From Sergeia podlipaevii (lineage: Eukaryota > Euglenozoa > Kinetoplastea > Trypanosomatida > Trypanosomatidae), in the NCBI GenBank assembly GCA_030849805.1, contig JASANZ010002239.1, positions 1 to 64,000 of the forward strand: a stretch of DNA of 64,000 nucleotides, given 5' to 3'. The notes under the pieces are model-generated. The model worked only from the letters and a program-made list of their open reading frames with translations, searched no databases and was not told where the DNA came from. Of the stretch, positions 9,101 to 17,104 are shown one piece after another; position 1 is the stretch's first letter; every line of letters starts with the position of its first letter. The position numbers and the translations under genes are program-made.

Positions 9101-10958
9101 ATGCATTGTCAGAGCCTCGAGCCGCAATAGGACGCTCATTCGCAAGCATATCCCGCAGGACATTTACTAAGGGGTGCACGACTGCCAAGGCGTCGCTGCT
9201 GCGTAGTGCGCACGCAAGACTGTGTACATTTACTGTTTTCTCGCAGTGTGTGGGGGTCTCCTCTGCGCGCATCATAAACAATGGATCCTCTTCACCGTTT
9301 CCAACACCACCCGCAGGCATGCTTCGTTTAAGAGACTGTGTCTCATCCCCGGAAGTAAGAATGATGTTCCCGACAATGGCAACCGTTTCGTTGTTGCGAG
9401 ACACCACCGATGTGTCTAATACAGTAATGCAGTTCCGTGCAGGTAGCACAATACGCACCACGTCCCATTCAAAGTGCTTAGACACAAATATCATCTGTTG
9501 TTCTGGTTTGGCATCTACTACCTTGGTGCTGTCTGCCACCGCCAAAGCCGAGGAAACGAGTGTCAAGCCAAACTGCCGCTGCACACGTTGCCGCATGTAG
9601 AGGATCACATCAGTGTAGCGCACGTCCTGCTCTAGCTCCGCTAACTCTTGACGTCGCTCCGCCACACTTTGAGCCTTGTGGCACTCCTCAAGAAGCCGCA
9701 TATACTGTCGCCGAGACTGCGCGTAAAGGCGTAAGTACGAAAGGTTGAAGTTGTAGCGGCGCCGCTCATCGCGCACTTTTTGAATGACAGAGCAGCAGAC
9801 GTAGTGCCACAGCGACGGTTCAGAGCGCAGGCTGGCAAATGGGCGGCAGTATGCAGGCAGCATGAGCATTGCATCTCGTGTAACCTTGCATTTAACAAAC
9901 GAAAACAGCGTTGCCTCATCAGCTATAATAGAGGTGATGCCGCCAAACGTGACGGCTGTGTTGCGTCGCAGAACCACCTCAGTATCCTTCATGTGCACTG
10001 TTGTAATCTGTGCCGTGACCCCCTCCGAGACGAGCACGCGCGCAGGTATCACTTGACCCCTTGTCCCATCGTATGCGCCAACGCCAATGCCCTTTACTGT
10101 AATTGTCACCACTTTAAGCTGTTCCTCCCCAACTACCTGAGGCGGCTCTATAACAACCACAAAGGACTCCACCTTGATCTCGTAGTAAATGTTCTTGCGA
10201 GTGTCGCACGGAAGAATAAACGTAAGTGACGACAGCTCCAGCCTCACCTCTCGCTGCAGCAGTGAGGATGTCACCTTGTTCTTCCAATAGGCAAAGAACC
10301 CTGGATACGCTGCCGCTGCTGCCGTCGGGGATGAAGTTGTCGATGTCGACGCGCAAGAATCCGTGTCCGATATGTCACCATCGCTGCGACAAGAGAGATA
10401 ATCATCATCATCATCGTTGTGAGTCCCATCGGTACCGTCATGATAGGCGCTCTCGCTAATGCTTTCAGTATCCGAAGGACTAGCAGAAGCAGCGCTCTCA
10501 GCAGCTGCTGTTCCAGAGTTTGAGAATGGAGAAGAAGAGGCAGCGGTAGTTGTTTTCGGAGATGACAAAAGACTGGATCTATTGGTGTCGTCATCCGCCT
10601 GCACACGTGTGTCAGGGTGATGACCTAAAACAGAAGCGTCAGTAATTCCAGCGAGTATTTCTTCTATATTGCGATCCTGCGGGGGCGAGCTGAGATCAAG
10701 CGGGAAGGTGAGTCGAGCGTCGTGTATCTTAACAATCAACGGGGCAGACGTGGTAGGATTCGGGATCTTTACCTCCATAAACGGGACCTCCCCCTTTTCC
10801 AGAGGAAGAGGCAGGAGAGGATTAAGCGTCTCAGGACGAAGTGTCGCGTTCTTCAGCGTAATGGTGCCGTTTAACATTGAGGTATTGATGTCGCTGCGAT
10901 GGACATCCGCAACACGTGCGATCTTCGATAGCACATACGAAATGACTGCCTGATTCAT
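3186..10958 (-). CDS. VPS13: VPS13-type bridge-like lipid transfer protein, 2590 aa
   Basis: VPS13 proteins form long hydrophobic grooves that move phospholipids in bulk between membranes at contact sites. Residues 1-90 resemble the chorein N-terminus (a V..VL..I..V..... D.....LNG...LKN..L pattern, then IVKIHDARLTFPL). Residues 120-215 are a Ser/Asp-rich insert. Residues 382-460 carry a VPS13 hallmark: W.Y....I.K.RDERRRYNFNLSYLRLY, then a Tyr/Arg-rich helical stretch ending in a charged LE..V.Y.DVILYMR. The middle is beta-rich repeat sequence, as expected of the groove and the SHR-BD/VAB region. The last 130 residues (ILSEVEIELSWDRS, then LKKVS and a helix with ILVELLKQIPRIVGSVG) fit the C-terminal ATG2-C/VPS13-C helix. 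At 2590 residues it is somewhat shorter than the largest VPS13 proteins. The ATG is at 10956-10958. Family confidence is good; the membranes it links are unknown. Confidence 0.8.
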   Translation of the reverse strand: MNQAVISYVLSKIARVADVHRSDINTSMLNGTITLKNATLRPETLNPLLPLPLEKGEVPFMEVKIPNPTTSAPLIVKIHDARLTFPLDLSSPPQDRNIEEILAGITDASVLGHHPDTRVQADDDTNRSSLLSSPKTTTAASSSPFSNSGTAAAESAASASPSDTESISESAYHDGTDGTHNDDDDDYLSCRSDGDISDTDSCASTSTTSSPTAAAAAYPGFFAYWKNKVTSSLLQREVRLELSSLTFILPCDTRKNIYYEIKVESFVVVIEPPQVVGEEQLKVVTITVKGIGVGAYDGTRGQVIPARVLVSEGVTAQITTVHMKDTEVVLRRNTAVTFGGITSIIADEATLFSFVKCKVTRDAMLMLPAYCRPFASLRSEPSLWHYVCCSVIQKVRDERRRYNFNLSYLRLYAQSRRQYMRLLEECHKAQSVAERRQELAELEQDVRYTDVILYMRQRVQRQFGLTLVSSALAVADSTKVVDAKPEQQMIFVSKHFEWDVVRIVLPARNCITVLDTSVVSRNNETVAIVGNIILTSGDETQSLKRSMPAGGVGNGEEDPLFMMRAEETPTHCEKTVNVHSLACALRSSDALAVVHPLVNVLRDMLANERPIAARGSDNALPLPEAENTTACVDTRTKTFILTIPSVSVRLDELLLTVDRCSITCVAAPTEALPKLGCVLKEFSIRTQDGFLVMPIEATMLDSGNHIIVSEVFVHVDNHLWEYTRGLRDDLRKVIDAIPPQVLLLLSSTESSTSGSASAVASDLTRLRGVMKDAVFHLFHGAQHILCRGVHFTFDPLNVSLTLSSIVVAPVSLQLQPKKQREQANKGSKFFRVSIGSILLNSAHTANAVLKLEMAEGVQMCEGTSGGARAEVMSVHIPGLVCSLVLRDALGSKTRQVELLRGTSMRIGAYRGLTLMSVAEVVLCGGVHFEPVQGLIKEDASSVPTTERPFRSSFVQASVTSRRVDVSKLAGAPFGVIESVALDLWSFVREELMATNAYKLFFSAYADIAVSLQTDSCAIECGGVCAPLYLSLDHAPLTHAQLPPLATFEPLLMDSLTNHGPILLLTRLEQLAMSAQISGIRLSLGTTAMPGPYAQFVAELVGVTAQLPIGANDFWNHELKLQPAVPTQVSLQCLELSALATPTDSTTATKVLRVTAEGLSVEAGELRTVRLPSLAEGTFSATDSERGSCPSTSTTEEEPTCTVVSLQTWTCVMDFALPLATYARVMEIVSSCNAIFYSALQCSVCVSDSVVNQCFDLDSVGDVHFCCHDDVTIANRCTFSSTSLQRCVVVHERTAVVFRNCTFRYPSVSAASSFVRLCGPTAACVFEDCNYIAPDAPDTSAGVTRPARPISRLSVVMESGLLRLHLLSDAKVTLFHRRVNLSYNVDTGRHRSGRLRLEEVRMEYVEGPNSTIVCPKLSAELGASVNERGGSCSLNCFLSASEITIPLAVDAFTAPVVVATFCRNTLEQMAISHSELILSAPPTAPQLHQRGFCLGRLPLSKWKVLVSLSLVPVSVTLPNHLPVGRFTVSNAFFWSTKERTAEVAAVEARLALHNGSLWEFTSQAFVPVLLKPLLFGLQGRLLSPRHATIECTLSESDAVISVEQMRLLSTLATHVFAHSTNTGRSAASADNVLRGTALEIVNQSGVAVQFQSTSGDTITAAARGDRVGASSCLRLPAYVLDMPYALNLADGQPVDHTELTVLNLPTYCLNESLAASASVVVLANQARLHVETSIAVDLTQRIVVRSTMHVKNESRFVVTLLPTIASGLHSEEAWTIDPETISCVPYTLLQGKGPLKLVASAETEVGGARGTYSSSTPLWSGGGATPHQFCEMLHAQGCGARSISGLRCVRDTDGEAVFLDVSFELMGSVVIMFIAPSVPAIRNETELKQMRLRVFDAKGTVVRDHGLVPGAVAEHMYTADPTSQYTCELSVALNTTDQYTATERVDLSACYDGGSIVMRHVDQPHLCFEINTVPSCSEGSRVRVASVVAEHLCLLCNSTGEAVTAFAEGSTASSVLGLGTTGSTGTVSVEGVYLPLRIPLTLRVRGMTSCDSLELSPGDEQAQRSVIECGEEVAYCVSVLARSQKRAGGVACVELLPTIIFVNEARVGLLRVQHNIRRCTLKSSVSLEAPLYEDVICVSTTPSGGAASSASCCVLAREGFSNTFAFSFNGCGYSFPVTTDLAPGTNWCAYMQCGPTYHRVSISKRGLCDPAVISVSAPLSPFVRLINMTSGTFEEVGPMQLRLSAPPIREHTEVQLTRRGANAGSYRICATRNTVIEVEPDILVSTRVDKDYCTIVVHEKRRNGSFPCDMQWRRTDTEDGEQPDAVAQCRCIIQVSRTSLRVREDRLIPLQFLLESLALDFTATSGSTSAHSAQCTATGVSLWSMYEGKRVSVVAPSGFDFTLRDASLSPTCVRIASFYLNFTPLCITVSDVLLYQCAHLSSRCSIPNRRDATPLSAIEEALQTSLAPRRVFVESAILSEVEIELSWDRSVTPPKTYVLLMPLIPSLYHAAIKLPKLQLKKVSCESPQQLGIHLRQVILVELLKQIPRIVGSVGLFKKNFSFAQKVSSALASFVFGSKTEGPLPSYDGALI

Positions 10959-11703
10959 TTACTGTGGCCAGCGACTCTCTCTGTCTCTCTCTTGTTATGG
11001 TCGTTATCGCTTCACTCTGCACTTTCGACCCCACAAGGAAGCTTCTAAAGATCGATAGCAATAAGAAAATTATTTTTTTTAAAAAAAAAAAGATGCGTGG
11101 CAACGCCCTTCCTTCCTTTTGATTTATATACGAAAAACTAAATAGATATGTTGTTCGCTAAAAAAGTAAAGTGGTGACGCTTGTGTGTATAGGTGCGTGT
11201 CCTTACCGCTCGCTGCCTGTGTATATGCGACTGCCTAATCAAAGCAATCGTATGTTGCTAGTTTTTTTTTTCCTCAACTTCACTTAAGCAATGCGCTAAA
11301 CACTAGTATATGTTTTCGTATATCCAATCAATGCAATACAAACGAGAAAGTATTTTTTTAAAAAAAAAATGTGTATCACGTGATTTACTTCACACAAGTA
11401 AGTGGCAGCAATATAGACAGTAAAAGAAGAGAAAAAAAAAACGTACGCACTTACAGAGGAAAAAAGAACAATCAAACATATAGTGATATCAGAGTGCAAT
11501 ACAATGCAAATCGTATAGAAGCGCTTTGTGTCCTTTACGTGTTTATCATGCGCCGTTTTTTTTTTGGTTGTTGTTGCGTTCTCAACCTTCCAGTAGATAC
11601 CCACAAGATGTCATTTCGTCCGACAGCACATCAGATATATGATATATAACCCCCGTCCGTCTCTATTGCGTGTTACCATGCCTCGAGACTATGAAAAAGG
11701 GGC
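10959..11703. other. Spacer between VPS13-type and MsrA genes
   Basis: Contains the VPS13 5' UTR and splice signal on the left and the MsrA 3' UTR on the right. There are A or T homopolymers near 11072-11091, 11261-11270, 11350-11368 and 11557-11566. A 102-codon minus frame (11296-11604) is rich in F, I and K from homopolymers and is not considered a gene. Nothing else is seen. Confidence 0.5.
11045..11091 (-). promoter_or_regulatory. Putative trans-splicing signal for the VPS13-type gene
   Basis: A minus-strand T11 tract (plus-strand A run 11081-11091) is followed after about 35 bases by CTTTAG; the AG is plus-strand CT at 11045-11046. This acceptor would leave a 5' UTR of about 87 bases before the ATG at 10958. 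It is inferred from the usual trypanosomatid tract-plus-AG layout. Confidence 0.45.
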
Positions 11704-12231
11704 TTAGAAGTACATGCGATGTGCGCAGTAGCCATTAGGGTTCTTCTCAAGATAGTCCTGGTGCTCTGTGTGAGCAGGGAAATACTGAGAAGCCTTCTCA
11801 ACAGTCGTTACACACGGCATCCCGCCAAATGCCTTAGAGTAGGCCGCGTGTAGGTCCTTGTCAGCACCATTAAGGTATTTGATGTAATCCTCCGCGGCCG
11901 CCTTCTGCTGATCGTTGTGATAAAAAATGGAGCTTCGATAGTTGGTGCCGACATCGCCTTCTTGGCGATTAAGCGTCGTCGAGTTGTGCATGCGAAAGAA
12001 GAACTCCAGCAGCTCCGCGTACGATACCTTGCTGCTATCAAATGTGAAGTTGAATACCTCGGCGTGGCCAGTAGTGCCCTTCTTGACCATGGCGTACGTC
12101 ACATCTGGCCCATCTCGGCCGCCCATGAAACCCACGCTATGCGACAGAATGGCGTCCTTAAACTTGCGCAGAAAGAAGTGCTCAGTACCCCAGTAGCACC
12201 CAGCCGCAAAGGTTGCTGGAACGGCGGTCAT
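11704..12231 (-). CDS. MSRA: Peptide methionine sulfoxide reductase A, 175 aa
   Basis: Reduces the S-epimer of methionine sulfoxide in proteins and free methionine, using thioredoxin-type donors; in trypanosomatids the likely electron source is tryparedoxin. The active-site motif GCYWGTE is at residues 11-17 with the catalytic Cys12. The family signature continues with VGFMGG, a TGHAE motif, NYRSSIFYH and a C-terminal YCAHRMYF. The length is normal for the family. The ATG at 12229-12231 was chosen because it lies directly before the conserved ATFAAGCYWG; twelve further upstream codons are Phe-rich and come from the poly-T leader. No targeting peptide is seen, so it is probably cytosolic. A T-run of 17 or more bases lies only 12 bases upstream of the ATG with no AG between them. 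Confidence 0.95.
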   Translation of the reverse strand: MTAVPATFAAGCYWGTEHFFLRKFKDAILSHSVGFMGGRDGPDVTYAMVKKGTTGHAEVFNFTFDSSKVSYAELLEFFFRMHNSTTLNRQEGDVGTNYRSSIFYHNDQQKAAAEDYIKYLNGADKDLHAAYSKAFGGMPCVTTVEKASQYFPAHTEHQDYLEKNPNGYCAHRMYF

Positions 12232-12897
12232 ATTGAATAATGCCAAAAAAAAAAAAAAAACGTGCAAACAAATATTCTGCTCTCTTGCTTTTCTTTTAAA
12301 AAACTATGGCGACGCACATAAAGCGAAATGCGTATGATGCGCACGGAAAAAGAAAAATGAAAGATGAGAAAAAGGCATTGTGATGCAAGCAAGCAATACA
12401 TCAAACAGAAGGTTCTCCTTGGCACCAAGAGCGATATGTGCGCTTTTTATACGCGTATATATATATATCATTGATAAACACATGTAGTCACAGCGCATTC
12501 ACAGTTCTCCTGCTACCTTGCTAAATCGCATAGAAATAAATTTGAAAGGGCACTATTGCAGCATACACCCTCTTTAAAAATGGCAATAAATATATGTTGT
12601 TGTAATAGTATTTGCACTGCCCAGCAGCAAGGGAGTTCATACTCCTTCAACTAAACACATGCGCACAACAATAATATATAAACCTGTTGAAGATCGAATG
12701 CAGTACCACGTGAATACAATAGAAGAATGGTGGACGGACGCCGTACGACTTGTGTGGCTGTTTGCGTGTGACAACCATGACCACCATCAATAAAGTAAAT
12801 ATGATAATAATAAGGCCCTTCCCCCCACCTCTAAAAAAAAAAAAACCACACACACAATGGAGGGGTGGGGAACGCAAACGAGTACAGATGAACCCCA
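12232..12897. other. Spacer between MsrA and RPN10
   Basis: Holds the MsrA leader with its long T tract (plus-strand A run 12243-12260), a short TA run (12457-12470) and another A run (about 12832-12844) close to the RPN10 stop. No coding frame or RNA gene is recognised. Confidence 0.5.
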
Positions 12898-13881
12898 TTA
12901 CTTCTTTTCATTGTTTCTATCCCCCTCCTCCTCCTCCTCGTTCTTCTCAAGTGCGTCCTCCAGCTCCTGTTGAAAGTCCGCATCGTCACTGCCACCGCCT
13001 GCTACGCTATTCCCTGCAGGAGCACCCCCTTCCTGCGCCTCCTCCAGTGACATGGCGAGCGCGCGCTGGAGCATTTCCTCCTCACTCATGTTGACAAAGT
13101 CCAACTCGCTTGGCTGTGTGGCGGGTGCTGCTGCGGTCTGTGCTGGTGCAGCAGGTGGCGCATCTCCAGCAGCGGCAGCGGCGGCAGCGGCCTGTCTCTG
13201 CTCCTCCTCCTCCATTGATAGACGCAGTGCCATCGCAAGTTCAGGATCCATGTTGGAGTCCACACCAAAGGCACCTATACCTCCCATGCCGCCATCATCC
13301 ATAGCCGCATTCTCGCCAAGGAAGATACCACTACCCATGAGCGCGTTAGTCAAGTTGGCGTCAACAGCGACGCTCAGGAAGCGCGAATTGTCCTTCTTTG
13401 TCACCTTCGCAACAAAGCCCTCCAGTAGTGGGATATTCTCCGCAACACCAAAGGACACCACATCGACAGCAACGTCGTCCTTCCTGAGCTTCTTGGCGAG
13501 GGCCTCAAGCTCCTTCTCCGACTCCTTCAGTGGCGAGCCAACAAACGCGACGATGCGCTTCTCTGCGCGAGGGTTGGTGCGGTGGCTAAGTGCAAGTGAC
13601 GCGATAAGGAGGCCATGGGCAAAGTGACAGACTTTCCCGCTGATGGGAATCTTTGTTAGTGTTGCCATGACACGATCCACGTCAAACGTGAGGGTCTCGA
13701 ACACCGTACATGCAGCCCCTCCCATAGTGAGAAAGCCCACAGTGTTTTCCGCATTCATTTGGATCTTGGCGTTCACGAGTAGGTTAGCTGCCTCCTGCTC
13801 AGCCATCAAGCGATTAGGGAACTGATCGCCATTGCGCATGTACTCGCTGGAGTCCAAACAAAGAAAGCACGCTTCCGGCAT
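12898..13881 (-). CDS. RPN10: 26S proteasome regulatory subunit RPN10 (ubiquitin receptor), 327 aa
   Basis: RPN10 (S5a/PSMD4) sits between lid and base of the 19S particle and binds polyubiquitin chains. Residues 1-190 form the von Willebrand A domain: the start PEACFLCLDSSEYMRNGD matches the family's ..ET...D.SE.MRNGD, and VGF.TM and KRIVAFVGSPL follow. Two ubiquitin-interacting motifs are visible: DPELAMALRLSMEEE at 212-226, and SEEEMLQRALAMSLEE at 266-281 (E..LQ.A..MS type). The Gly-Met-rich linker (187-211) and Ala-rich linker (231-256) are low complexity. A further acidic helix (302-320) ends the protein. The ATG is at 13879-13881. The assignment is secure. Confidence 0.95.
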   Translation of the reverse strand: MPEACFLCLDSSEYMRNGDQFPNRLMAEQEAANLLVNAKIQMNAENTVGFLTMGGAACTVFETLTFDVDRVMATLTKIPISGKVCHFAHGLLIASLALSHRTNPRAEKRIVAFVGSPLKESEKELEALAKKLRKDDVAVDVVSFGVAENIPLLEGFVAKVTKKDNSRFLSVAVDANLTNALMGSGIFLGENAAMDDGGMGGIGAFGVDSNMDPELAMALRLSMEEEEQRQAAAAAAAAGDAPPAAPAQTAAAPATQPSELDFVNMSEEEMLQRALAMSLEEAQEGGAPAGNSVAGGGSDDADFQQELEDALEKNEEEEEGDRNNEKK

Positions 13882-14746
13882 CTTCTGTGTAATATTTGTA
13901 TTGTATAGTCACAAATATATAAATATATAACTAAGCACAAGGTCAGTTGATGCAAAGTGTTTGTTTTGTCAGCAAGAGACAAAGAGAGAGGTTATCAAAG
14001 TACGTGAAGTCAACTATATGTACCGTACACGCAAAGCTGAAGAATCTTGCTGCTGCTGTAAATGTGGTGCTGCTAATAAGATATAAGTGGCTAAACCAGA
14101 TCTTCTTCTTTCAAATTTGTCCTTCCCTTCTGTTTGGTTTTTTTTTCTTGAGATAAATATATATAAACAGCTATATTCCTTGTAATGCGACCGGGAGTAC
14201 TCTCTTGTTTTCGTATTTTTTTTTTCTTCTATCTGTCGATAGCCACAAGATGATAATATATATCCTTCATCGCATAAAGTTCAAAAAATTGAAAAAGAAT
14301 GGAAGAGAGCAATGGAGTAAGACAGTCGTGACCACGCACTTCAAAATAAAGCAAAAAAAAAAGAATCAAAGAAAGATAACTTTGGCGAGCAATAAAGGTC
14401 CTCAAAATAAAGTTTGCCATGTGTAGCGATGAGTGCAAAAAGAAAGTGTATGTTTATAACTCCCCAAAAAAAGAATATATGTGCTCATTAGAATTGCCCA
14501 TACCTGAGTTGTGAAAATCAGTCAGCTAAACACTATGCACTGATACACACTCGCGCACACCCACTAACTCTTCCTCCCCCCTTTTTGAGTGTAGCCAAGC
14601 AAAACGCAAATGGACAAAAATGCGAAGTCACTAAAAAAAAAATCACAGCGCCTCTTCTTCATCTTGGAACCCATCACTGAGAATGTTTTCCCTTTCTAAA
14701 AAAAAAAAAAGTAGAGGATTATGCCTGTGCTCAGCATATACTCTTT
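13882..14746. other. Spacer between RPN10 and the mitochondrial-type membrane protein
   Basis: AT-rich sequence with A and T runs (14137-14145, 14215-14224, 14351-14360, 14631-14641, 14699-14710). It includes the RPN10 leader and the 3' UTR of the next gene upstream. Short frames on both strands look random. Nothing else is seen. Confidence 0.5.
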
Positions 14747-15838
14747 CTAAGATGAATTCAACTTGTTCACCTTTGTCAGTGATTGAGATAGCAGCAGTTG
14801 ATAGCAATCAAGAGCATCCTGAGCTTGACGCCGCATCAAAAACGTCGCCGCAGCGTTCGCCCACAATTCCATCTGCGCCATCGCAGCCTTCACCTGTTCG
14901 TCCGCCTTCACCGCAGTGCGGAAGTCCTCATGCCCCTCGCTCGATGAAGCTGTTACCGCTGCGGCGCTGTCCTTGGAGTCTCCAAAGCGCTTTTTCATGT
15001 CCTGTACATATTGAAGCGCCGCCCGAACGTCGTCCTCCGTATACAAGCTGTGCATCTCCCTAGTTAATATTTCGTACAAGTTCATGCGACTTTGGCGGAT
15101 CTCGCGCTGTCCACGAGACAGGGGATTTACCTTCAGTGCACGCACTACCCGACTAACAGCATCGCTGAGCACACTAGGTGATGTGGTCTCCACCTTCAGC
15201 TGATCGCCAAAGCGGAGAGCCACCGACTCAGTCGCGTCATTGAGCGCGTTCAAGCAGAAGGAGAACGCCGCGCTGGTTTGTGCGAGGGTCTCTGGGCAAC
15301 TGATGTCCGCTGAGGCGGCAACGTTCTCACATACCACCTCCAACAGCGGCTCCGCCAGGAACATCTGCCGCACGGTCTCTACCACGCGCGGTATACCTAC
15401 AGCACGACCGTGCTCAAGCAACAGGGACAGATTGTGCACCTTACTACACGCGATGTCAAAAACAACAAACTTGCGCATCTCCTCGGACATGTACCGGTAG
15501 TGGTTTGAAAGGCCTTTCAGCGCGCCAATGGCTTCTGGGAGAGCGACAAGGTATGAGTTAATATCAAGACTCGTCTGGTGATAACGTTGTAGCCTGTCTT
15601 CCCACAGCGTGTCCACAGTTTCGTGAAGAGCCTTTGTCTTACGCTCCTTCTCACGCAACCCTTCCGTGAAACTCAGGCTCTCTTCATCAAACGTCCGGAG
15701 ATCCTCCATTATTTTTGCGTACTCGTTGTTTAGTTCCGCACGGCGCAGCTCAATAGAGCGCCACCTCGTGCCGCCCACAGCACCCGCTACGGAAAAGATG
15801 CCTACACCAGCAAAGAGTACTGCTTGCCTGTAAGCCAT
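14747..15838 (-). CDS. Single-pass membrane/coiled-coil protein, probably mitochondrial, 363 aa
   Basis: The protein is not recognised by family. The ATG at 15836-15838 gives MAYRQAVLFAGVGIFSVAGAVGG, one N-terminal hydrophobic segment (residues 6-23). A charged, coiled-coil-like stretch follows (about 28-75, rich in E, R, K and L). A mostly helical region then runs to the end at ELWANAAATFLMRRQAQDALDCYQLLLSQ. A single N-terminal inner-membrane anchor, a coiled coil and a helical C-terminus facing the intermembrane space resemble Mic60/mitofilin-type architecture. No mitofilin motif can be shown, so this is only a structural analogy. Upstream codons in the same frame (to 15994) lack features and read like leader sequence; an AG-rich leader precedes the chosen ATG. 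Confidence 0.75.
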   Translation of the reverse strand: MAYRQAVLFAGVGIFSVAGAVGGTRWRSIELRRAELNNEYAKIMEDLRTFDEESLSFTEGLREKERKTKALHETVDTLWEDRLQRYHQTSLDINSYLVALPEAIGALKGLSNHYRYMSEEMRKFVVFDIACSKVHNLSLLLEHGRAVGIPRVVETVRQMFLAEPLLEVVCENVAASADISCPETLAQTSAAFSFCLNALNDATESVALRFGDQLKVETTSPSVLSDAVSRVVRALKVNPLSRGQREIRQSRMNLYEILTREMHSLYTEDDVRAALQYVQDMKKRFGDSKDSAAAVTASSSEGHEDFRTAVKADEQVKAAMAQMELWANAAATFLMRRQAQDALDCYQLLLSQSLTKVNKLNSS

Positions 15839-16262
15839 TGAGAGATTTCTTCTACTCTGTTGCTTAGCAGCTACCTGCGTTGCCAAAAAATGAGAGTTTG
15901 TATATTGTATATTGATAGCAATGTAAGAAGTACGTTGTGCGGGTGATGCGGATATTAGACAAGAAAAAAGAAGGTGATATGTAAATGCGTTCACGTCTTA
16001 CAGAAAGGCGCACTGTGCTTTTTCTTTCTTCTCTCTTTAGTATTACCGGCTTCGATAAGCTCACTGTGAGTGTAGATCAATTTTGATCCTACAATGAACG
16101 TGAGTAGATGCTATACTATACGACTAATATATGTATATATTTCAAAACAAACAAAAAGAAAAGGCAAACAATGGGATAAGTCACACGTAAAAAAAAAAAA
16201 AAGAAATGAAACAATTTCACAAAAAAAGAATAAAGAATATAAGATAAAGAAAGTACCTCCCG
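15839..16262. other. Spacer left of the small candidate ORF
   Basis: AT-rich with an A run (16189-16203). It contains the 5' leader of the 363-residue gene. No gene is seen. A 160-codon plus-strand frame (16094-16576) is Lys-rich from A runs and overlaps the candidate small ORF antisense. Confidence 0.45.
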
Positions 16263-16472
16263 CTAGCAGCACCTGTCCTCCCATCCAAGTGACCCCGGAA
16301 GTAGAACATTTGACGAAACTTTTGCTTCCTCAACTGACTGCAAAGGAAAAGCGCGTACTTGTTGCTGCTGTTGTTGTTGTTGTGGCTTTTTGTTTTCAGG
16401 CCTCACTATTCTCTTGGAGAGTTGTAGTTTTATGGGACATGTTGCTTCCTCATCTGAAATGTCCCGCGACAT
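16263..16472 (-). CDS. Candidate small protein with a polyglutamine run, 69 aa
   Basis: The ATG at 16470-16472 opens a 69-codon frame: MSRDISDEEATCPIKLQLSK, then a basic segment, eight Gln residues (a CAA/CAG run on the minus strand, 16355-16378), then a polar C-terminus ending LPGSLGWEDRCC. The local GC content is higher than in the flanking spacer and residue use is protein-like. A pyrimidine-rich stretch ending in AG (GGTTTTGTTTTTCCGGACTAG, about 16619-16639) lies roughly 150 bases upstream and could be its splice acceptor. The frame sits in an otherwise unexplained 950-base gap on the coding strand. No family is recognised, and it could still be chance sequence in a UTR. Confidence 0.4.
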   Translation of the reverse strand: MSRDISDEEATCPIKLQLSKRIVRPENKKPQQQQQQQQVRAFPLQSVEEAKVSSNVLLPGSLGWEDRCC

Positions 16473-16786
16473 CAGAAGTGCCTACGCGCAGTCCTCTGTG
16501 CCTCTCAAACAACACTTCTCTACCAAGTGTCCATGTATATTCCCCTACGCTACGTTTCTTTACTACTAATTATTGATTCCTTTTCTTCTCTTTCTCCATT
16601 TATATGTATCACAAGCAGGCTAGTCCGGAAAAACAAAACCAGAGCGTCATGACGTCTGTGTTGAAGCCAACGTAAAAGACAAAACGCATAAATGTCATCC
16701 CTCACGGCTGGACCCTTTTGGGAAAAAAAAAAATCTGCATGAGCGCAGTGCTTACACGCATCCTCCAGGCATAGTATCCTTGCTCT
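16473..16786. other. Spacer between the small candidate ORF and ATP synthase subunit c
   Basis: Contains a pyrimidine-rich minus-strand tract near 16619-16639 and an A run near 16722-16732. It probably includes the subunit c 3' UTR. No gene is recognised. Confidence 0.45.
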
Positions 16787-17104
16787 CTAAGAGAAGAGCA
16801 TAAGGAAGGCGAGCATCAGAGCGAACAGGCCAATAGCCTCAGTCAGAGCAAAGCCAAGAATGGCGTAGTTGAAGAGCATCTTGGTGAGGTTAGGCTGGCG
16901 AGCGCAAGCGATGAGGAGGGAACCGAAGATGGTACCAATACCCATACCGACACCAGCGAGGGCGATGGCGGCGAGGCCAGTACCGACGTAGTGCAGACCC
17001 TGGACGGAGATGGCCACAGTGGAGGCCTGGCGAGGGCACACGGTGAGAGCAGTGGCAGCGGCGGCCGCACGGCGGGCGGGCTGAGCGATAACACGGCGCA
17101 TCAT
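16787..17104 (-). CDS. ATP9: Mitochondrial ATP synthase F0 subunit c precursor, 105 aa
   Basis: Forms the proton-carrying c-ring of the F1F0 ATP synthase in the mitochondrial inner membrane. Residues 1-27 are an Arg/Ala-rich presequence ([20 protein letters not shown]). The mature part starts near [16 protein letters not shown], as in trypanosome subunit c. Helix 1 (about 38-66) is Gly/Ala rich, the polar loop is ARQPNL (68-73) and helix 2 (76-104) carries the proton-binding Glu89 in ALTEAIGLF. In T. brucei the nuclear c genes differ mainly in presequence; only one copy is in this window. The double ATG at 17099-17104 fits the MMRR start of homologues; the codons upstream begin with GTG and read as leader. 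Confidence 0.97.
   Translation of the reverse strand: MMRRVIAQPARRAAAAATALTVCPRQASTVAISVQGLHYVGTGLAAIALAGVGMGIGTIFGSLLIACARQPNLTKMLFNYAILGFALTEAIGLFALMLAFLMLFS

Noticed and set aside
8920..9600. 226-codon plus-strand frame inside the VPS13-type gene
   Set aside because: Shadow of the long minus-strand gene with no recognisable protein features.
11296..11604. 102-codon minus-strand frame in the VPS13-MsrA spacer
   Set aside because: Hydrophobic low-complexity translation of T-rich spacer; no conserved-looking sequence or splice signal.
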